Assembly: GCF_039655865.1 (NCBI RefSeq)
Contig: NZ_JBBYXL010000019.1
Coordinates: 1 to 52,381, forward strand
Length of the DNA stretch: 52,381 nt
Direction: 5' to 3'
Source of the DNA: Prosthecobacter sp. SYSU 5D2
Lineage (GTDB): Bacteria; Verrucomicrobiota; Verrucomicrobiia; Verrucomicrobiales; Verrucomicrobiaceae
Below are positions 33,001-41,949 of the stretch, piece after piece; the first letter of the stretch is position 1; each line of letters starts with the position of its first letter. The notes under the pieces are model-generated. The model did no database searches. It saw only the letters and a list, made by a program, of their open reading frames with translations, and was not told the DNA's origin. Both the position numbers and the translations under genes were made by a program.

Positions 33001-36000
33001 TGGATGGAAGGGTGTGGCACAGCTTGTCCGGCACGGACGGGACGGTCTGGAGAAGCCTGAGCGGCCACATCCCCCCGGGCAGCCATGTGCTGCGCTGGGA
33101 GTATGAGAACGATGGCGGCGGCAGCGATGGCGAGGATGCCGGGTGGGTGGATGAGATTGTGCTGACCCCGGTGGCGGGGCCGGTGATCACCAGTGCGTCG
33201 TCGCTAGTGGTGGAGAGGGGCGTGCCCTTCAGCTACACGATCACCACGCACACGGAGGCGGATTTGTTCACCTCGGCGGAGCTGCCGGAGGGCCTGGTGC
33301 TGGACCCTGCCACGGGCGTGATCTCCGGGACGACCCTGGTGGGGGAGGAGGAGTTTTCCATCTTCCTCGGTGCCAGGAATGAGGACGGGTGGTCGCCGCC
33401 CTTTTACCTGAAACTGAACGTGCTGGAGCCCATCGGCCCGGTGGTGAATGTGCAGGGATCCGGCCTGGTGTGGAACCGGGGTGGAAATTCGTCCTGGTCT
33501 AGGGGCCTGGCTGACAATGAGCCTCACGCCGTCAGTGGCAATAAAGGAGAATCCTGGATCGAAACCACGGTGACAGGCCCGGGCATCCTGACTTTCCAGT
33601 GGATGGCGGAAAACGTCAGCTATGGAGAAAGATTTCAGCTCACGGTCGGCGGGGTGGAAATGGCTGTGCTAAGGGGCACGAGCGATGGCTGGCGGGCGGC
33701 CAAGGTGGCCATCCCGGCTGGGGTGCAGGTGCTGCGGTGGACTTACCTGCCGTGGCAGGACGGGCCTGGAAACTGGGCTCTCCGACCGCATCATGGAACC
33801 GCAGCACTGGATCACGTGGCTTTTGAGGCCACTTCGGCACCGTTCATCTCCAATGAGCTGGCTCTGACGGCTGTGCCGCGGGTGCCCTTCACCCACACGG
33901 TGACTGTGGCCAACGGGCCGGCGGTTTTTTCCGCCAGCGGTCTGCCGGACGGGCTGGAGATGGATGCCAGCACAGGGGTGATCTCCGGCACGGCCGTCAC
34001 AGCGGGCCTATACGCGGTGGAAGTGACCCTGGGCAACGGCGTTGAGAGCCGCTCGGAGACTCTGCAATTGACGGTGGAGCCTGATCTGGGAGAGGTCCTG
34101 GATGCGCCTGAACTGGTGTGGCAGACCGACGGCACGGGCTGGGGTACGGCAGGGGCCAAATGGTTCGGCCAGACTGTGACCGTGGATGAGACGCCCTCCG
34201 CCGCACAGGCAGGTGCGCTGGATTACCCATGGAGCAGCGGTAACGCAACGATGCGGACGACGGTGACCGGGCCGGGGACCGTAACATTCAAATGGAAGAA
34301 GAGCGGGCTTGGCAGTCAGCTTCTGTTCACCATTCTGGATGCTTCCGGAAAATTTTTCGATGGAGCTGACATTCCTCCAGGGCAAGAACGCGACTGGGAG
34401 GTCTCCCGCACTTTTGAGTTGCTGCCTGGAGAGCATCTTCTGCGTTGGGCGTATTATAACGGTAGTCCAGGCACTGCGGCCTGGGTGGATGAAGTGACCT
34501 TTGTGCCTGATCTGAGACCGTGGATCATCAGCGCCACCGAGGTGCGGGCCGAGGTAGGAACCGCTATCAGCCATGCCATCACGACAACGTCAGAGGCGAC
34601 CTCCTTTGCGGCCACCGGCCTGCCGGAAGGCCTGGTGCTGGATGCGGAGACGGGGATGATGACCGGCGCGGTGGCGGAGCCAGGGGTTTATGAGGTGACC
34701 CTCACGGCCGTCAATGAAGCGGGGGAAAAGGCCACGACGCTCACGCTGCATGTCTTTCCTCAGATCGGGCAGGCCCTGAACGCGCCGGGCCTTGTGTGGA
34801 CGCGCGGCGGGAATTCGTTCTGGTTTGACCAGACGGAGGTCTCATTTGCCGACGGCACGGCGGCGCAGACCGGCGCGAATGGTGAAACATGGATGGAAAC
34901 CACCCTGACGGGGCCGGGTACGCTGTTCTTTAAATGGAAGACGGTGGATGCCTGGCAACTAGATCGCCTGAGTGTGACGCTGGACGGGGAGGAGACCGGT
35001 ACGGTGCCGTCCCTGCGGGGAACAACTGAATGGGAGACGGTGGCGATGGAGATCCCGCCAGGGACGCACACGGTCCGCTGGTCCTATGGATTGTACTGGG
35101 TGCACGATCACTATGGGGTAGGCTGGCTGGATGAGGTGGACTTTACGCCGAGCCTGGCGCCGCACATCAGCAGTGCGCTGGAGGTGCAGGCGCTGCGCGG
35201 GCAGGCTTTTGAATACACGGTGACAACCAGCAGCGTAGCGCAGACCCTGGCGGCCACCGGACTGCCTGCGGGCCTAACTTTTAATGCGGGCACGGGTCTG
35301 ATCTCCGGCACTCCCTCCCAGTCGGGCCTTTTTGAGGTGGCCCTGTCGGCGACAAACGGGGAGGGCACGACTGCGGCCACCCTGAAACTGAAAGTGACCA
35401 TCCCGATCGGCGTGGCGGTGAATGCACTCGGCCTGGTGTGGACGAGCGGCGGTGACCTGCCCTGGGTGGGCCAGGCGGCGCTGAGTCCGGATGGCGAGGC
35501 CGCGCAGAGCGGGGCGCTGGGCGATGAGGAGGAGAGCTGGGTGGAGACGACGGTGGTGGGCCCGGCCACGGTCTCCTTTCACTGGCGCGTCTCGTCCGAA
35601 AGAGACTATGACAAGCTGAGCTTCACCCTGGACGGCAGCACGCAAAAAAGCATCTCCGGTTTGAGCAATGGCTGGCAGGAGGAGGAGTATGAACTGGCGG
35701 AAGGTACGCACACGCTGCGCTGGACCTATGCCAAGGATGACGGTGCGGCGCGCGGGGACGATGCCGCGTGGCTGGACCAGGTGCGCGTGGACTATGTGCA
35801 GCCGGAGCTGGTGGTGCGCCAGGACGACAACCCGCTGGCCTATGGCAGCGCCGTGGTGAACTTTGGCCCGGTGGTGCTGGAGCAGAGCCAGGAGGTGACG
35901 CTGACTCTGCACAATGGGGGCGAGCTGCCGCTGACGGACATCGTGGCGGAGCTGGATGGCACGGAGGCGGGAACTTATACGATTGTGACGCCGCCGGATG

Positions 36001-37667
36001 CGGAGCTGGAGGCCGGGGAGCAAACCTTTGTGACGGTGCGCTTTGCTCCGCAGACGGCCGGGGCCCACACGGCGACTCTGGGCCTGGCCAGCAACGATCC
36101 GCAGCGGAACCCGTTTTTCATCACCCTGTCCGGGACGGGCAAGCTGCCGGACATCGGTGGCGGCGACGGCAGGCCGGTGATCAGCCCGCTGGTGCTGTCA
36201 GACACTTTGGTGGGAACGCAGGTCAGCCTGGCCCTGAGCGCCTCCAACAGCCCGACGAAGTGGACGGTTAAGGGCCTGCCGAAGGGCCTGAAGTGGAACG
36301 CGAAGACCCTGATGATCGAAGGCGTGCCGACGACGCCGAAGTACAACAAGGACGGTAGCATCGCTCCGTATGCGGTGACCCTGAGCGCGGCCAACGCCAA
36401 GGGCACCGGGCCTGCGCTCGCTCTGAACTGGAGCATCCTGCCGCTGCCGGATGAGGTGGTGGGGACCTTCCAGGCCCTGGTGCAGCGGGACGCGGACGTG
36501 GGTGACGGCCTGGGTGGCTGGCTGACGGCCAGCATCACCACGAAGGGCACGGTTTCTGGAAAAATCATGCTGGGAGCGGAGAAGCTGTCCTTCAAAGGCA
36601 CGGTGACAGTGGGGGCTAACAATGCGGTCAGCTTCACCAGCACGGCGGCGCGCAAAAAACCGCTGGCGGCTTACAGTGTAGAGTTTGGCTTCAATGAGGA
36701 TCATACCATCGCAGGTGCCCTGAAGGATGGAGAAGAGGGGGCTGATATGAACGGATGGCGGAACACCTGGCACGCAAAGGACAATCCGGTCCCCGAGCCC
36801 CATCTCGGCCGCGTGAACCTGCTGGCCGACCTCAGCGGTGCGCCCTGGACGGATACGGAAAATATGACCCGGGTGCCGCAGGGGATCAGCTATTCCGCGC
36901 TGACGCTGAAAAACAACGGCCAGGCTGCCTGGGCCGGTGTACTGGCGGACGGCAGCAAGCTGACCGGCAGCACCCTGCTGGGGCCTGATTTTGATGTGGC
37001 TCTGTGGGCCAACCTTTATAAAGGCCAGGGGTCGGTGATCATGGAGGGCAGGCTGAGTGAAACGGCCGCGCTCACCGGCACCGGTTCCTGGATTAAGAAT
37101 CCTCAGGAAAAGCCGCTGGTCTATGCCGCCGGGTTCGGTGCCGATGAGGCCGGCCCCGTCACGCTGACGGTGGCGGGCGGCGCCTGGTCACCCGCGAAGG
37201 GTGCCACGGTGCTGGGCCTGCAATATAATTCCGCCAGCCCGGCGCCCAATCTGTGGCTGACCTTTGAAAACGGCGGCCTGGAGCTGAGCGCGATGATGCT
37301 GACCGCCCTGCCTGTGACGGTGAATGACAAGAACAAGGCCGCAGTGCCGAATTTCAAGGTGTCGCCCGCTTTGAATCCCGGCAAGGCGGTCGTGAAAATC
37401 ACCGCCGCCACTGGCCTGGCCTCAGGCACCTTCACCCTGACGGATGCCAATCCGGAAAAGGCGGGCAAGACCCTCGCCCGCAAGGTGAAATTCTCCGGGA
37501 TGCTGGTTCCCGGCCTGGGCGATGACCTGGCCGCCGGCGGTCATTTCCTGCTGAAGCAACTGGCCGTTCCCGGTGCCACTCCGCCCACCACCCTCAAAAC
37601 CGCCCCCACCCTCTCCGGTCGCATGCTCCTGCTGACAGTGGATCCGGCGGTGGTGGATGAGAATTGA
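30066..37667 (+). CDS. Giant secreted repeat protein: propeller-like repeats, putative-Ig and sandwich modules
   Basis: About 2,533 residues from ATG 30066 (29970 and 30111 also possible). A long signal peptide (basic GRRVGG, then MLLLLMMMMGTGTVLAG) is followed by three parts. First (about 30.2-32.4 kb), 12 repeats of roughly 50-70 residues with the core NGxYVVxSPxWxxxRGAxTWGxGxTG and NSLVG, resembling DUF5649/5650 or FG-GAP-like repeats. Second (about 32.5-35.8 kb), alternating putative-Ig modules (GLPEGLxxDxxTGVISGT) and sandwich modules (WxxTxVTGPGxxxFxWK...LRWxY...AxWxDEVxFTP), about five pairs. Third, an ASPM/SPD-2/Hydin-like domain (VVNFGPVVLEQSQEVTLTLHN) and a beta-rich C-terminal domain. 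It is likely an exported surface or matrix protein; no clear sorting signal is seen at the C-terminus. The sequence is G-rich in the first third. Confidence 0.78.
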   Translation: MRTGGVLGRRVGGTLMGRMLLLLMMMMGTGTVLAGRTDVEPPQFTEDFGVVVKVLPNGNYVVTTPKHFDGLFSLVGAVYLYDGATNGLISALYGEGVGTGGVEVLSNGHFVVLSPEWGAGRGAVTWVNGVTGLNAEVSAENSLVGREDSEDAVGSGGLTGLGNGSYVVLSPWWNEARGAVTWGSGTAGVKGVAGEGNSLVGAVEGDRVGSRGVKLLANGNYVVQSPDWNDWRGAATWGSRTTGVKGEVSEANSLVGNALSFEVGRHVIPLSNGHYVVSSPDWNETRGAVTWGNGTTGVTGAVSAANSLVGTEEGDMIGWGYDLVLGEDMIGLVVPLSNGHYVVGSPGWNQTRGAATWVNGNTGATGPVTAANSLVGTWGASYWGGRDGDRVGQTITALSNGHYVVGSPNWGSNRGAATWGNGGTGRTGTVTEANSLVGERAWEYDKNDVIVETGDRVGESVKALTTGHYVVGSPRWNFNRGAATWGNGQTGTVGTVTAANSLTGEMPGEVDPNEDVLSGGDQVGSQAVALAGGHYVVGSPNWHNGRGAATWRTGTGTTAAVVSAANSLVGSREAFRDDELGIDTPGDEVGLHLRALASGPYLVFSPNWNQRRGAVTWGSGTAGVSGVVGAVNSLVGSRAGDRVGLAEQPFYIVEDDYPVDRLLPMVEELAGGGFVVGSSQWWQGRGAATWGSATGGVTGEISLLNSIMGINEGYLGWDEWESERYLGGDALGTQVNALPGGGYVVVREHTEHTDGATVIFGDKDGAVSGSLDQLEEMSEAVAGPASGGLWKQVPEYNAVHGDLLIGNPGYNRVSRLTYEPKALTLVERNEATAEVGVPFSWPVLTRNVTSFEMSGLPEGLDYDPASGVISGTPAEAGLFEVQIAGRNGNNQPTGYLYLRVTVPLAVAVDAPDRVWTTSPDAPWFGQDDLTSDGVDAARSGPVRSYGSTWMETTVTGPCFLYFKWRVSSREDRDFLDFKVDGRVWHSLSGTDGTVWRSLSGHIPPGSHVLRWEYENDGGGSDGEDAGWVDEIVLTPVAGPVITSASSLVVERGVPFSYTITTHTEADLFTSAELPEGLVLDPATGVISGTTLVGEEEFSIFLGARNEDGWSPPFYLKLNVLEPIGPVVNVQGSGLVWNRGGNSSWSRGLADNEPHAVSGNKGESWIETTVTGPGILTFQWMAENVSYGERFQLTVGGVEMAVLRGTSDGWRAAKVAIPAGVQVLRWTYLPWQDGPGNWALRPHHGTAALDHVAFEATSAPFISNELALTAVPRVPFTHTVTVANGPAVFSASGLPDGLEMDASTGVISGTAVTAGLYAVEVTLGNGVESRSETLQLTVEPDLGEVLDAPELVWQTDGTGWGTAGAKWFGQTVTVDETPSAAQAGALDYPWSSGNATMRTTVTGPGTVTFKWKKSGLGSQLLFTILDASGKFFDGADIPPGQERDWEVSRTFELLPGEHLLRWAYYNGSPGTAAWVDEVTFVPDLRPWIISATEVRAEVGTAISHAITTTSEATSFAATGLPEGLVLDAETGMMTGAVAEPGVYEVTLTAVNEAGEKATTLTLHVFPQIGQALNAPGLVWTRGGNSFWFDQTEVSFADGTAAQTGANGETWMETTLTGPGTLFFKWKTVDAWQLDRLSVTLDGEETGTVPSLRGTTEWETVAMEIPPGTHTVRWSYGLYWVHDHYGVGWLDEVDFTPSLAPHISSALEVQALRGQAFEYTVTTSSVAQTLAATGLPAGLTFNAGTGLISGTPSQSGLFEVALSATNGEGTTAATLKLKVTIPIGVAVNALGLVWTSGGDLPWVGQAALSPDGEAAQSGALGDEEESWVETTVVGPATVSFHWRVSSERDYDKLSFTLDGSTQKSISGLSNGWQEEEYELAEGTHTLRWTYAKDDGAARGDDAAWLDQVRVDYVQPELVVRQDDNPLAYGSAVVNFGPVVLEQSQEVTLTLHNGGELPLTDIVAELDGTEAGTYTIVTPPDAELEAGEQTFVTVRFAPQTAGAHTATLGLASNDPQRNPFFITLSGTGKLPDIGGGDGRPVISPLVLSDTLVGTQVSLALSASNSPTKWTVKGLPKGLKWNAKTLMIEGVPTTPKYNKDGSIAPYAVTLSAANAKGTGPALALNWSILPLPDEVVGTFQALVQRDADVGDGLGGWLTASITTKGTVSGKIMLGAEKLSFKGTVTVGANNAVSFTSTAARKKPLAAYSVEFGFNEDHTIAGALKDGEEGADMNGWRNTWHAKDNPVPEPHLGRVNLLADLSGAPWTDTENMTRVPQGISYSALTLKNNGQAAWAGVLADGSKLTGSTLLGPDFDVALWANLYKGQGSVIMEGRLSETAALTGTGSWIKNPQEKPLVYAAGFGADEAGPVTLTVAGGAWSPAKGATVLGLQYNSASPAPNLWLTFENGGLELSAMMLTALPVTVNDKNKAAVPNFKVSPALNPGKAVVKITAATGLASGTFTLTDANPEKAGKTLARKVKFSGMLVPGLGDDLAAGGHFLLKQLAVPGATPPTTLKTAPTLSGRMLLLTVDPAVVDEN

Positions 37668-37791
37668 TGGCTTGGCCCGTTTGACCAGCGTTGAGGCTGT
37701 CCAGACTTTTTGATCCTGAATCCTGTTTTTCGAAGGCTGGATTGAGATTCGGCCTGCCGGCGGGAGAGCGTGGGCTGGGGATAGGTCGCTT

Positions 37792-37820
37792 GGACGCTTC
37801 TGCGATGGTGCAGAGCGTCC
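37792..37820. repeat. Hairpin with GGACGC arms
   Basis: GGACGC (37792-37797) pairs with GCGTCC (37815-37820), and TCTGC pairs with GCAGA inside. The following GGGACGTTCTGC recalls the 14854 inverted repeat, so it is probably a member of the same dispersed family. Confidence 0.5.
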
Positions 37821-38057
37821 GGGACGTTCTGCATAGCAAGACTGGAAAAACTTCATCCCAGCCCCACCCGTTCCTGCTTTGTTATGCATCATAAAACACC
37901 ATTTACTAGATGAATCGAGTCCGGCGCCCCCGGCCCTGCAGCGCCTATCCCAAAACATCCATAAACATCACTCACCGCCATTCAGTCCCGCTTGCGCACC
38001 TGATCCCCCTCCAACACGACATCCTCGCCCCCCGCCCTTCATTCACGCTTCACCGGA

Positions 38058-38085
38058 TCATTCGTCATTCGTCATTCGTCATTTT
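38058..38085. repeat. TCATTCG heptamer array
   Basis: Three exact TCATTCG units and a fourth TCATTTT, in tandem, about 135 bases upstream of pheS. They are the same type of unit as in the arrays at 17177 and 52127. Confidence 0.75.
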
Positions 38086-38219
38086 CTCCATGCTCCTCGC
38101 CACTCCGCCTGAATACCGAACACCGAAAACCGCCCCCGTCCCCCGTCTCCAGGTTGCACTCAGCCCGATTCGGGCGCATCATCGCGGCCCTTCTTTGGCC
38201 ACCCGCCATTCTTTTTCCC

Positions 38220-39239
38220 ATGCTCGCACAACTCGACTCCCTGAAAACCGAAGCCCTCGCTGCGCTCGACACCCTGTCTGATGAAGCCGCGCTGGAGTCC
38301 TTCCGCATTGATTACCTGGGCAAAAAAGGCAAACTCACAGCCCTCAGCGCCGGCATGCGCGATGTGTCCCCGGACCTGAAAAAAGAAGTCGGCGCCAGGC
38401 TCAATGAAGTGCGCGAGGCCATCACCGGCGGCCTCACCAGCCGCCAGGAAGCCCTCCAATCCGCCAAGGACGCCGCCTCCGTCGCCGGCATTGATCTCAG
38501 CCTGCCCGGTCGCCCCGGCGCAGGCGTCGGCAGCCTGCACCCGCTCACCCAGATCCGCGACCTCGCCGTGCGCACCCTCCGCCGCGTCGGGTTCACCCTC
38601 GCGGACGGACCGGAAATAGAGACCGAGTGGCATTGCTTCGATGCCCTCAACACCCCCGCCGACCACCCCGCCCGCAACGAGAGCGACACCTTCTACCTCC
38701 CCGATGGCCGCCTGCTGCGCACCCACACCTCCAGCGTGCAGATCCGCACCATGGAGACCGCCAAGTCCCTCCCCATCCGCATCATCGCCCCCGGCGCCGC
38801 CTACCGCCGCGACGAGATTGACGCCACCCACCTCAGCGTCTTCAACCAGATCGAAGCCCTCTACGTGGACAAGGACGTCAGCCTCGCCGACCTCAAAGGC
38901 ACCCTCGAATTCTTCTTCCGCGAAGTCTTCGGCCCCAAAACCGTCGTCCGTTTCCGCCCCCACTTCTTCCCCTTCACCGAGCCCAGCTTCGAGATTGACG
39001 TCAAGCTCGAAGCCAAAGGCAAAGAAGCCCGCTGGATCGAGATCGCCGGCTGCGGCATGGTGGACCCCGCCGTCTTCGCCGAAGTCAGTAAAAAACGCGG
39101 CGACACCCTCTTCGACCCCGACCAAGTCACCGGCTTCGCCTTCGGCATGGGCCTCGACCGCCTCGCCATGATCCTCCACGGCATCTCCGACATCCGCCAC
39201 CTCATCGAAAACGACGCCCGCTTCCTGCAGCAGTTTTAA
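38220..39239 (+). CDS. pheS: Phenylalanyl-tRNA synthetase alpha subunit
   Basis: 339 residues, normal length. An N-terminal coiled coil (about 1-85, RIDYLGKKGKLTALSAGMRD) is followed by the class II catalytic core: HPLTQIRDLAVRTLRRVGFTLADGPEIETEWHCFDALNTPADHPARNESDTFYL (motif 1 region), RTHTSSVQIRTME, and FNQIEALYVDK. FAFGMGLDRLAMILHGISDIR is motif 3, with the ATP-binding arginine. The ATG at 38220 gives the expected N-terminus; the longer open frame to 38154 has no family support. With PheT it forms the alpha2-beta2 enzyme charging tRNA-Phe. pheT follows after 107 bases. Confidence 0.95.
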   Translation: MLAQLDSLKTEALAALDTLSDEAALESFRIDYLGKKGKLTALSAGMRDVSPDLKKEVGARLNEVREAITGGLTSRQEALQSAKDAASVAGIDLSLPGRPGAGVGSLHPLTQIRDLAVRTLRRVGFTLADGPEIETEWHCFDALNTPADHPARNESDTFYLPDGRLLRTHTSSVQIRTMETAKSLPIRIIAPGAAYRRDEIDATHLSVFNQIEALYVDKDVSLADLKGTLEFFFREVFGPKTVVRFRPHFFPFTEPSFEIDVKLEAKGKEARWIEIAGCGMVDPAVFAEVSKKRGDTLFDPDQVTGFAFGMGLDRLAMILHGISDIRHLIENDARFLQQF

Positions 39240-39290
39240 AGCCGGTCCCTCCACTCCTAAACACCCGTGTCAGAATCCCCTCTGCCAGAA

Positions 39291-39320
39291 ATTATTAGTG
39301 TTTATCAGTGCCCATTAGTG
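39291..39320. repeat. Three decamers of type NNNATYAGTG between pheS and pheT
   Basis: ATTATTAGTG, TTTATCAGTG and CCCATTAGTG lie in exact 10-base phase, followed by GTTTCAAAAT. Their placement between two genes of one operon is notable. A similar short run recurs in intergenic regions of many bacteria; its role is unknown to me. Confidence 0.6.
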
Positions 39321-39346
39321 GTTTCAAAATCTTCTCTTCTTTTCCC

Positions 39347-41752
39347 ATGCAAGTTTCCCTCTCCTGGCTCACCACCCATCTTGACCTCAGCGCTTACTCC
39401 ACGGCCCAGCTTTCGGACCTCCTCACCTTCGCCGGCATCGAAGTCGAAGGCATCCAGGAAACCGGCATCGCCTCGGACAAAGTCGTCGTCGCGCAGATCG
39501 ACTCCTTCGTGCAGCACCCCAATGCCGACAAGCTCAGCGTCTGCCAGGTGGACGACGGCTCCGGCACCCTGCGCCAGATCGTCTGCGGCGCCAAGAACTT
39601 CAAGCAGGGCGACAAAGTCCCCCTCGCCCTCCCCGGTGCCGTCCTGCCCGGCGGCTTCACCATCAAAGAAGGCAAGCTCCGCGACGTCATCTCCAACGGC
39701 ATGATGTGCAGCGGCAAAGAAATCGGCCTCGGCGAAGACACCGGCGGCCTCCTCATCCTGGACCCCTCCCTCCCCACCGGCCAGCCCCTCAAGGACATCC
39801 TCGCCTCCGATACCGTCTTCGATCTCGAGATCACCCCCAACCGCTCCGACCTCCTCAGCCACCTCGGCCTCGCCCGCGAGCTCTCCGCCCTCACCGGCCT
39901 CCCGCTCAAAGGCCCCCGCGACCACACCGCCCCCACCTCCACCACCCGCCCCGCCCAGGAAAACGAAGTCACCCTTCAGGCCGCCGACGCCTGCCCCTAT
40001 TACACCGCCCGCATCATCAAAGGCATCAAAGTCGCCCCCAGCCCCGCCTGGCTCAAAGCCCGCCTCGAAAGCATCGGCCTCCGCCCCATCAACAACATCG
40101 TGGACATCACCAACTACGTCCTCATGGAAATGGGCCAGCCCCTCCACGCCTTCGATCTCAGCAAACTCCAGGGCGGCATCGTCGTCCGCCGCGCTGCCGA
40201 GGGCGAAAAAATCCTCGCCCTGGATGGCACCCAGCCCGCCCTCCTTCCCGAAGACCTCGTCATCGCCGATAGCCAGCGCCCCATCGCCATCGCCGGCGTC
40301 ATGGGCGGAGAGGAAACCGGCGTCACCGACTCCACCGTCAATATGCTCCTGGAGAGCGCCTACTTCACCCCCTCCGGCGTCCGCCGCACCTCCCGCCGCC
40401 TCGGCATCCACTCAGACTCCAGCTACCGCTTCGAGCGCGGCTGCGATCCCCACCAGGTCCAGGGTGCCTCCGATCTCGCCGTGAAATTGATCCTCGAAAT
40501 CGCCGGCGGCCAGGTCGAAGAAACCCTCGCCGTCGCCGGGGCCGCCCCCGCCTTGGTCAAAGACGTCACCCTCGATGAAGCCCGCGCGCATCGTTTGTTA
40601 GGCATCCCCGACCTCCAGACTGATGAAGCCCACGCCATCCTCACCAAGCTCGGCCTCACCAAGACCGCTGGCGGCTCCGCCCAGACCGTCTGGACCATCC
40701 CCAGCTACCGCCTGGACCTCGTCCGCAGCGTGGACCTTGTCGAGGAGATCGCCCGCGTCGTCGGCCTGGACCGCGTCCCCTCCCGCTTCACCGCCGTCAT
40801 GGCCAGTGGCGACTCCACAGACCGCCAGTATGACCACGTCATGCAGCTCCGCCACGCCCTCGCCCATCGCGGGTTCAATGAAGCCCAGACCCTCCGCCTC
40901 ATCTCCACCGCCCAGATCAGCGACAGCCTCGGCCACCCCACCCCCGCCGCCGTCAGCGTCGCGTTAAAAAACCCCCTCAGCGAAGACCTCACCACCCTCC
41001 GCCCCAGCCTCATCCCCGGCCTCCTCGCCACCGCCGCGCTGAATAACCGCCAGGGCGCCCCCCGCCTCCGCTTCTTCGAGTCCGGCCGCATCTTCCTCCG
41101 CCTCCCCAATGGCCAGACCCGCGAAGAAGACCGCCTCGCCATCCTCCTCAGCGGCCCCGTCGCCCCCGGCTCCTGGCACACCCGCGAGCCAAAAGCCTCC
41201 GACATCTTCGACCTCCGCGGCATCGTCGAGGCCCTCCCCGGCGTCACCTCCCTGGACATCAAGCCCCTCGCCGACAGCCCCACCTTCCTCCTCCACAGCG
41301 AGCTGAAAGTTGGCAACCGCGTCCTCGGCTGGATCGCCCAGCTCCATCCCTCCCGCGCCCGCCAGCTGGATTCCCGCCACCCCGTTTACATCGTCGAGCT
41401 CCTCCTCAGCGCCCTCCGCCAGGGCAGCACCGGCCCCGCCCGGTTCGAGGACCTCCCCCGCTTCCCCTCCGTCACCCGCGACGTCGCCTTCGAGCTTCCC
41501 GCCGACCTCCCCAATACCAAGGTCAACGCCTTCTTCACCGGCCTCAAAGAGCCCCTCCTCATCAAAGCCGATCTCTTCGACGTCTTCGCCGACCCCACCG
41601 GCACCAAGCTCCCCACCGACCGCAAATCCGTCGCCTGGACCCTCACCTACCGCGCCCCGGATAAGACCCTCGAGACCCCCGAAGTGGACGCCACCCACGC
41701 CCGCATCCTCGCCGCCCTCGAAAAAGCCCTCCCCGCCACCATCCGCCGCTAA
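39347..41752 (+). CDS. pheT: Phenylalanyl-tRNA synthetase beta subunit
   Basis: 801 residues, normal length. The order of domains is as in the family: B1 start MQVSLSWLTTHLDLS, the tRNA-binding EMAP-like domain (VDSFVQHPNADKLSVCQVD region, about 45-150, with VVVAQIDSFVQHPNADKL), the B3/4 editing domain (FDLEITPNRSDLLSHLGLARELSALTG and GLRPINNIVDITNYVLMEMGQPLHAFDL), the B5 domain, and a C-terminal anticodon-binding fold (RFEDLPRFPSVTRDVAFEL). It forms the enzyme with PheS. The stop codon TAA is also the first three bases of a tandem 44-bp repeat. ATG 39347 is used; the extension to 39308 is unsupported. Confidence 0.95.
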   Translation: MQVSLSWLTTHLDLSAYSTAQLSDLLTFAGIEVEGIQETGIASDKVVVAQIDSFVQHPNADKLSVCQVDDGSGTLRQIVCGAKNFKQGDKVPLALPGAVLPGGFTIKEGKLRDVISNGMMCSGKEIGLGEDTGGLLILDPSLPTGQPLKDILASDTVFDLEITPNRSDLLSHLGLARELSALTGLPLKGPRDHTAPTSTTRPAQENEVTLQAADACPYYTARIIKGIKVAPSPAWLKARLESIGLRPINNIVDITNYVLMEMGQPLHAFDLSKLQGGIVVRRAAEGEKILALDGTQPALLPEDLVIADSQRPIAIAGVMGGEETGVTDSTVNMLLESAYFTPSGVRRTSRRLGIHSDSSYRFERGCDPHQVQGASDLAVKLILEIAGGQVEETLAVAGAAPALVKDVTLDEARAHRLLGIPDLQTDEAHAILTKLGLTKTAGGSAQTVWTIPSYRLDLVRSVDLVEEIARVVGLDRVPSRFTAVMASGDSTDRQYDHVMQLRHALAHRGFNEAQTLRLISTAQISDSLGHPTPAAVSVALKNPLSEDLTTLRPSLIPGLLATAALNNRQGAPRLRFFESGRIFLRLPNGQTREEDRLAILLSGPVAPGSWHTREPKASDIFDLRGIVEALPGVTSLDIKPLADSPTFLLHSELKVGNRVLGWIAQLHPSRARQLDSRHPVYIVELLLSALRQGSTGPARFEDLPRFPSVTRDVAFELPADLPNTKVNAFFTGLKEPLLIKADLFDVFADPTGTKLPTDRKSVAWTLTYRAPDKTLETPEVDATHARILAALEKALPATIRR

Positions 41753-41881
41753 AAAGTACCGTGGGCACTCCTGCCGGTACAGTATTCCGCCAGTAAAAAG
41801 TACCGTGGGCACTCCTGCCCGCGCGGTTTCCCGCCAGTAAAAATACCGTGGGCACTCCTGCCCGCGCAGTTTCCCCTCCCG
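41750..41881. repeat. Three tandem 44-bp hairpin repeats
   Basis: Units begin at 41750, 41794 and 41838, exactly 44 bases apart. Each starts TAAAAA-TACCGTGGGCACTCCTGCC and ends near TTCC-CCAG or a variant. The core GTGGGCA-CTCC-TGCCCGC forms a hairpin with one G-T pair. The first copy overlaps the pheT stop codon. There are no spacers, so this is not a CRISPR array. Confidence 0.8.
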
Positions 41882-41886
41882 CGACC

Positions 41887-41921
41887 CGTACAGTACTCCG
41901 CACCGTCCCGGGTGCGGAACC
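41887..41921. repeat. Single copy of the CCGCACCGTCCC hairpin repeat
   Basis: CGTACAGTACTCCGCACCGTCCCGGGTGCGGAACC (in full, 41887-41921); the stem is CCGCACC/GGTGCGG. The same unit occurs as a four-copy array at 42470, so the repeat flanks the DUF1294 gene on both sides. Confidence 0.7.
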
Positions 41922-41949
41922 AGGAGCTCTAAAAAGCCCGCCCTCCCCC

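Larger units (their letters stand above)
37668..38219. other. 552-bp intergenic region before pheS
   Basis: No credible gene. It holds a hairpin (37792-37820), a short heptamer array (38058-38085) and a stretch rich in C that leads into the pheS start. I could not identify a T-box or other leader with confidence. Confidence 0.65.

Noticed and set aside
39305..40411. 368-codon minus-strand frame over pheT
   Set aside because: Antisense shadow, very rich in Gly, Ala and Glu, with no motif.
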